DNA of 8,934 bases, taken from CAZWSC01 sp964636385 (GTDB lineage: Bacteria > Eisenbacteria > RBG-16-71-46 > CAIMUX01). Position 1 is the first letter of the stretch, and each line of letters starts with the position of its first letter. Position numbers and translations under genes: made by a program. Below, in pieces: positions 5,065-8,934 of this stretch. The DNA is taken from assembly GCA_964636385.1 (NCBI GenBank), contig CAZWSC010000065.1, positions 1 to 8,934 of the forward strand, in the 5' to 3' direction. The notes below the pieces were generated by a model. It searched no databases. It was not told where the DNA came from and saw nothing but the letters and a program-made list of their open reading frames with translations.

Positions 5065-8000
5065 ATGGAGTGCCTCAAGTGCGGCAGCATGCTAAGCGGT
5101 GTGTTCCAGTCCTGCCCGAAGTGCGGAGTCGACCTGTCCCCTCAACCCGGCGGTCACACCGATCCTCACGATCGTCCAAGTGAAACCCTGCACTTCGAGC
5201 CTGAAGAACAACAGCCACCTCATCCAGGCAGGATTATCGCCGGCCGCTGGGAGCTCGTTGAAGAGCGCGGCAGGGGAGGAATGGGCATTGTATACCGCGG
5301 CGGGGACACCAGGCTTTCGGCGCGAACGGTTGCGGTCAAGCTTCTCAGGGAGCATCTGCAGGGCAGCTCCCAGGGGATCGAGCGCTTCCTGAGGGAGGCG
5401 CAGACTGTGGCCGGCCTCAGTCATCAGGCGATTGTGCAGGTGTTCGATGTCGGCGAGGACAGCGGCCATCACTATATCGTGATGGAGTGGGTCGATGGCG
5501 AGGATCTCGAGAAGCAGCTCGAGCGGGACGGGGCCAAGCCGCTCGATGATGCCCTGTCGATCCTGAAGCAGGTGTTCCAGGGTGTAAGCTACGCACACCG
5601 GCATGGTGTCATACACAGGGACATCAAGCCGTCCAATATCCTTATCACGGAAGACGGACGGGCGAAGCTCGTGGACTTCGGCCTTGCCCGCATCGCAAGC
5701 GAGTCGGAGCTCTCACAGACCGGATACGGGCTGGGCACACTCGCCTACATGCCACCGGAACAGCGCCGTGACGCGAAGCGGGCTGATCACCGCAGCGACA
5801 TATACGCACTGGGAAAGACGGTGTACCACATCCTGACCGGGCGGATTCCCGATCCGGTTGATCCCGATGCGATGCCGGCGGCCGTCAGATCCGCCGTAAT
5901 GCGCTCGCTGAAGCCGGAGCCGGCAGACCGCTGGTTTTCCGTGGACGAGTTCTGGGAAGCGATTGAAGCGGGGAGAAGCGGGGACAGCATCCTCGGCGGA
6001 CAGCAGATGACACAGAACCTGTCCCGCGACAGTGGAACCGCATCTTCTGTGACCGCCGGGAGCCAGGTATCCGGCATCCTTGCCTTCACCTGTCCCGACT
6101 GCTCCTTTGCCAACCCGAAGTCGGCACGCTTCTGCAAGAGTTGCGGGATCGGTCTTTTCGAGAAGTGCCCGAAGTGCGGCTTCGAAGATCGCGTCGGTAC
6201 CGAATTCTGCGGGAGTTGTGGCGTCAATACAACCCAGGAGCGTCAATACCAGGACCACATCGGCCAGGCACGCAAACTACTGGACAGGCACCAGTACTCG
6301 CGCGCCAGGAAGGAAGCGGAGCTGGCGCTGTCGATTCGTGCGGACGATCCCGACGCTGCGGCAATGGCAGCGGATGCTGCCGAAAAGCAGGCGTCGCTCG
6401 ACAGGATCCGCCGGGACCTGGACAGCGCACTGAAGTCGGAGGAGTTCGACAGGGCGGAAGACCTGGTCGAGGCAGGCCTCCGGCTGTCCCCCAGGGACGA
6501 AGCCCTGCTCGATGCACTCACCCGGATGCCCGAGTTGAAGGCACGGACCGCCGAGCGCTCGGAACACGATCGCCTCGCCTCCGGTCTGCAGCGATCCGAG
6601 GAGTCCGGTCTCTACTCGGAAGCAGTTTCCATCTGTGAGGAGCTGATCGCCCGGAAACCTGATGATCCCAGACTGACAGAGAAGAAGCGTGAGCTTGACG
6701 ACAGGATCAGATCACTCGAGCGGCGGATGGACGCAGTCAAGTCTCTTCGCAGGGAGCATAGGTACGAAGAGGCATTGAGCTCTCTGAAGGAGATGATGGC
6801 GGAGTGTCCGCAGGATAGGCAGCTGCGAAGTTATCATGAGGAGACTGCTGCCGAGCAGAAGCTCGTTGAGGACCTTCTGTCGGACGCGCGCCGTTCCCTC
6901 GACAAGGGGGCGGCGGCCGTCGCCCGCAGGCACCTGGCTGAACTTGGTGAGATCTGGCCGGATGAACCCCGCGCAGCAGGGCTCAACAGCGAGCTGGAAG
7001 CTCTCAGCGCAAGGCTGATCAGGACACGGCGCCGCCAGGCACTTCTGGCAGCCTGTGTCATCGCCCTTGCTGCACTGATTGTCTTATGGGTGACGACTGC
7101 GTCCGAGAACCGGCGTCATCTCGATGCAAGCCGGATGGCGATCAGCCAGGGCGACCATGAGGAGGCTCTGCAGAGGCTCATGCAGAGCAGGGGTATTGGT
7201 GTCAGCTCCGGGCAGCGAAGAGAGGTTGCTGAGGAGATCGGAACTGCCCTCCTCGCAACGGAGGCTTCACCGCGCGCCGGCGACAGATACTGGACGGAGA
7301 GACGCCAGCTGTATGAACGTGTAGCCGAGCTGAAAGAGGCGCCGGAGGCGAGTGCCGCTGCTGAGCGAAAGCTGACCGAACTGGAGGCCGGCGCCTCTGA
7401 GACCGTGAGGAGTATTGTCACGAGAGTTGGGGAGCTCATCGGGCTGGAGGACTTCGACGGGGCAGATTCCGAAATCGCCCGTATTGCCGTCATCAAACCC
7501 GGTGCAAGGCAGACCGCAGATTCGCTTTCCTCCCGATCCAGCACGGCCCGTCATGCCGCCGGACTCGAGCAGCTTGCCGCTCAGGTACAGCTGAACCTGG
7601 CTGAAGAAACACCCGCGTCACTGGAACAGGCGGACTCCCTGATGACCCGCATGGCTGACATGGCTCCATCCGACCAGCGCGTCATGGAGTTCCGAAGGGA
7701 CTTGGAGAGTCTTCGGGAGACGCTTGACAGAAGAAGCGCCGAGCAATCGGAGGCCACATCACTCGTATCGTCAATAGAGACGAACCTCTCAGCCCGCACT
7801 CATGTTTCCCTGGCAGCAGCGACGTCGGCGCTGAAGCGCCTCAAGCAGAACCACCGCGGACATGGCAGGATCAGCAGCCTTGACCAGGCAGTACGTGAGC
7901 TGCGGAGCGCCCTGCCTCCCCAGGGCACACACGCCGGACAGGAGTCGGTCTTCGAGATCTTCCCTGGTGTCAGGATGGCGTTCGTGTGGATTCCGGCAGG

Positions 8001-8667
8001 GAGATTCCGGATGGGTTCGGACCCACATGAGATCGGCCGCAACGTGGACGAAGAACCTGCTCATGAGGTCCGGATCTCAAAGGGCTTCTGGCTGGGCAGA
8101 TACGAGGTCACCCAGGGAGAGTGGCAGGCAGTGATGGGAGGGAATCCATCCAGCTTCACCGGCAACCCTCGCCTTCCGGTGGAACAGGTGTCCTGGAATG
8201 ATGCCATGGATTTCATCGCCCGGCTGACGGATGAGTGGTCGCGATTGCCAACGGAAGCAGAGTGGGAGTATGCATGCCGTGCCGGTACTGCAACGCCGTT
8301 TCACACTGGGTCGTGTCTGCCTCCGGACGATGTGAATTACGATGGCACCAGTCCCTACGGCACCTGCCCCGGAGGCACGTTCAGGCGTACGACCACACAG
8401 GTGGGGAGCTTCGGTGCGAACGCCTGGGGGCTCTATGACATGCATGGCAACGTGAGTGAGTGGTGTTCGGATGGATACGGAGCGACATACTACGAGATCT
8501 CGCCCGGCGAAGACCCTGCAGGTCCCCCGTCTGGTGCATACCGTGTCCTCCGGGGAGGAAGCTGGCAGTGCAGGGCAGCGCAGTGCCGATCGGCGCATCG
8601 GACACGGTCCCTGCCTGCTGAGCGGCTCAACACCTATGGATTCCGACTGGCGAGGACTGTTCCCTGA
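5065..8667 (+). CDS. Membrane-spanning Ser/Thr protein kinase with zinc ribbons, helical repeats and C-terminal FGE-sulfatase domain
   Basis: A 1200-residue protein. Residues 3-20 are a CxxC...CxxC zinc ribbon. A Hanks-type kinase follows (about 55-300): glycine loop GRGGMG (69-74), Lys92, Glu111, HRDIKPSN (184-191, catalytic Asp186), DFG (204-206) and PPEQ (230-233), all apparently active. A double zinc ribbon has Cys pairs at 343/346, 357/360, 368/371 and 382/385. Five TPR-like units span about 398-650. One transmembrane helix (about 659-677) follows RTRRRQ, so the kinase should be cytoplasmic and the rest extracytoplasmic. More helical repeats (682-950) lead to an FGE-sulfatase/SUMF1-like domain (970-1198) with FVWIPAGRFRMGS, RLPTEAEWEYACRAGT and the closing GGSWQC...GFRLAR. 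Kinase plus FGE-type domain is a known combination, as in Pkn1-like proteins. The ATG at 5065 is chosen because GGAGG (5054-5058) lies six bases upstream; an in-frame GTG at 5005 lies inside a hairpin and has no such site. Confidence 0.95.
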   Translation: MECLKCGSMLSGVFQSCPKCGVDLSPQPGGHTDPHDRPSETLHFEPEEQQPPHPGRIIAGRWELVEERGRGGMGIVYRGGDTRLSARTVAVKLLREHLQGSSQGIERFLREAQTVAGLSHQAIVQVFDVGEDSGHHYIVMEWVDGEDLEKQLERDGAKPLDDALSILKQVFQGVSYAHRHGVIHRDIKPSNILITEDGRAKLVDFGLARIASESELSQTGYGLGTLAYMPPEQRRDAKRADHRSDIYALGKTVYHILTGRIPDPVDPDAMPAAVRSAVMRSLKPEPADRWFSVDEFWEAIEAGRSGDSILGGQQMTQNLSRDSGTASSVTAGSQVSGILAFTCPDCSFANPKSARFCKSCGIGLFEKCPKCGFEDRVGTEFCGSCGVNTTQERQYQDHIGQARKLLDRHQYSRARKEAELALSIRADDPDAAAMAADAAEKQASLDRIRRDLDSALKSEEFDRAEDLVEAGLRLSPRDEALLDALTRMPELKARTAERSEHDRLASGLQRSEESGLYSEAVSICEELIARKPDDPRLTEKKRELDDRIRSLERRMDAVKSLRREHRYEEALSSLKEMMAECPQDRQLRSYHEETAAEQKLVEDLLSDARRSLDKGAAAVARRHLAELGEIWPDEPRAAGLNSELEALSARLIRTRRRQALLAACVIALAALIVLWVTTASENRRHLDASRMAISQGDHEEALQRLMQSRGIGVSSGQRREVAEEIGTALLATEASPRAGDRYWTERRQLYERVAELKEAPEASAAAERKLTELEAGASETVRSIVTRVGELIGLEDFDGADSEIARIAVIKPGARQTADSLSSRSSTARHAAGLEQLAAQVQLNLAEETPASLEQADSLMTRMADMAPSDQRVMEFRRDLESLRETLDRRSAEQSEATSLVSSIETNLSARTHVSLAAATSALKRLKQNHRGHGRISSLDQAVRELRSALPPQGTHAGQESVFEIFPGVRMAFVWIPAGRFRMGSDPHEIGRNVDEEPAHEVRISKGFWLGRYEVTQGEWQAVMGGNPSSFTGNPRLPVEQVSWNDAMDFIARLTDEWSRLPTEAEWEYACRAGTATPFHTGSCLPPDDVNYDGTSPYGTCPGGTFRRTTTQVGSFGANAWGLYDMHGNVSEWCSDGYGATYYEISPGEDPAGPPSGAYRVLRGGSWQCRAAQCRSAHRTRSLPAERLNTYGFRLARTVP

Positions 8668-8825
8668 CAGCGAACCCGGATCTCTTCCGCGGCGCACGTC
8701 CTGCTGGTCCAGAGGCGGTACCGCCAGGATAATCCGCCCACGAAGAACGAACAAGTCACGAGTTCAGGGCCCCGTGCACGCCGATTGCATAGACACAACC
8801 AGTGTCGCGCGGTAGAGTAGGCCCC
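8668..8825. other. Gap between kinase gene and the right-edge gene
   Basis: It holds a 12-base perfect palindrome GGCGGTACCGCC (8714-8725) and the candidate promoter at 8790-8818. I saw no hairpin with a T-run that would serve as intrinsic terminator for the kinase gene. Confidence 0.5.
8790..8818 (+). promoter_or_regulatory. Candidate sigma-70 promoter for the gene at 8826
   Basis: TAGACA at 8790-8795 (five of six matches to TTGACA) and TAGAGT at 8813-8818 (TAnnnT form, four of six to TATAAT) are separated by exactly 17 bases. The -10 element ends seven bases before the ATG at 8826, so the transcript would begin at or beside the start codon. Read by eye only. Confidence 0.4.
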
Positions 8826-8934
8826 ATGAAAAAATCCACCACGCGCGCTGACCAACTTCAACTCGACATCCTGCGCAGGATGCCCCCCGAACAGCGCCTA
8901 CTGCTTGCCTTCGAGATGAGCGATCTGGCGCGGG
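8826..8934 (+). CDS. Start of a small helical protein, possibly a toxin-antitoxin component (cut by the window edge)
   Basis: The frame is open from ATG 8826 to the right edge: 36 residues plus one base, with no stop. The visible part is helical with an LRRMPPEQRLLLAFEMSDLAR segment shape (residues 16-36, Met-Pro-Pro-Glu-Gln followed by Leu-rich helix and Met-Ser-Asp-Leu-Ala). This recalls short proteins sometimes labelled Rv0078B-type antitoxins, whose N-termini read like RMxPEERLxxAxExSDxAR; that match is from memory and weak. There is no good Shine-Dalgarno site, only AGG four bases before the ATG. A promoter-like sequence is placed so that transcription would start at or next to the ATG. 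It is 158 bases from the kinase stop and likely a separate gene. Confidence 0.55.
   Translation, partial: MKKSTTRADQLQLDILRRMPPEQRLLLAFEMSDLAR

Noticed and set aside
8077..8754. A 225-codon minus-strand frame opposite the FGE-type domain
   Set aside because: Shadow of a strongly conserved domain on the other strand.
1..8934. CRISPR arrays, tRNA or rRNA genes, insertion sequences
   Set aside because: No regularly spaced repeats, cloverleaf-like sequences, transposase motifs or terminal repeats were seen.

Overview
The window is a GC-rich stretch from a bacterium with an outer membrane. Two lipoprotein signal peptides, a CsgG-like lipoprotein, strong GGAGG-type ribosome binding sites and a large Ser/Thr kinase fused to a sulfatase-modifying-factor domain point to an environmental diderm lineage of the Planctomycetes/Gemmatimonadetes/candidate-phylum kind. 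The phylum itself cannot be read from the sequence.

Left half (1-4562): a minus-strand gene run that reads like one transcription unit. In transcription order it holds a short lipoprotein with Asp after the lipid Cys (4562-3750), a CsgG/FlgT-like lipoprotein (3683-2655), a 215-aa charged helical protein with the layout of ESCRT-III proteins (2478-1831), a Vps4-like AAA ATPase with an N-terminal MIT-like helical domain (1788-592), a two-helix small membrane protein (513-253), and the start of another protein opening with an MIT-like domain (201 to beyond the left edge). Gaps are 42-176 bases and most genes have their own good Shine-Dalgarno site.

Centre (4563-5064): a divergent control region of about 500 bases with several inverted repeats, including a 9-bp-arm hairpin in the leader of the kinase gene. 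I found no convincing sigma-70 promoter here.

Right half (5065-8667): a 1200-aa plus-strand protein built as zinc ribbon, Hanks-type kinase, double zinc ribbon, TPR-like helical repeats, one transmembrane helix, more helical repeats and a C-terminal FGE-sulfatase (SUMF1-like) domain. It is followed by about 160 non-coding bases and the start of a small gene (8826 to the right edge) that looks leaderless.

Working model (inference): the minus-strand operon encodes a bacterial ESCRT-III/Vps4-type membrane-remodelling module with envelope lipoproteins attached, and the divergent membrane-spanning kinase may sense or control it. The AAA ATPase and kinase calls are firm. The ESCRT-III call rests on layout and a few motifs and is the main thing to test.
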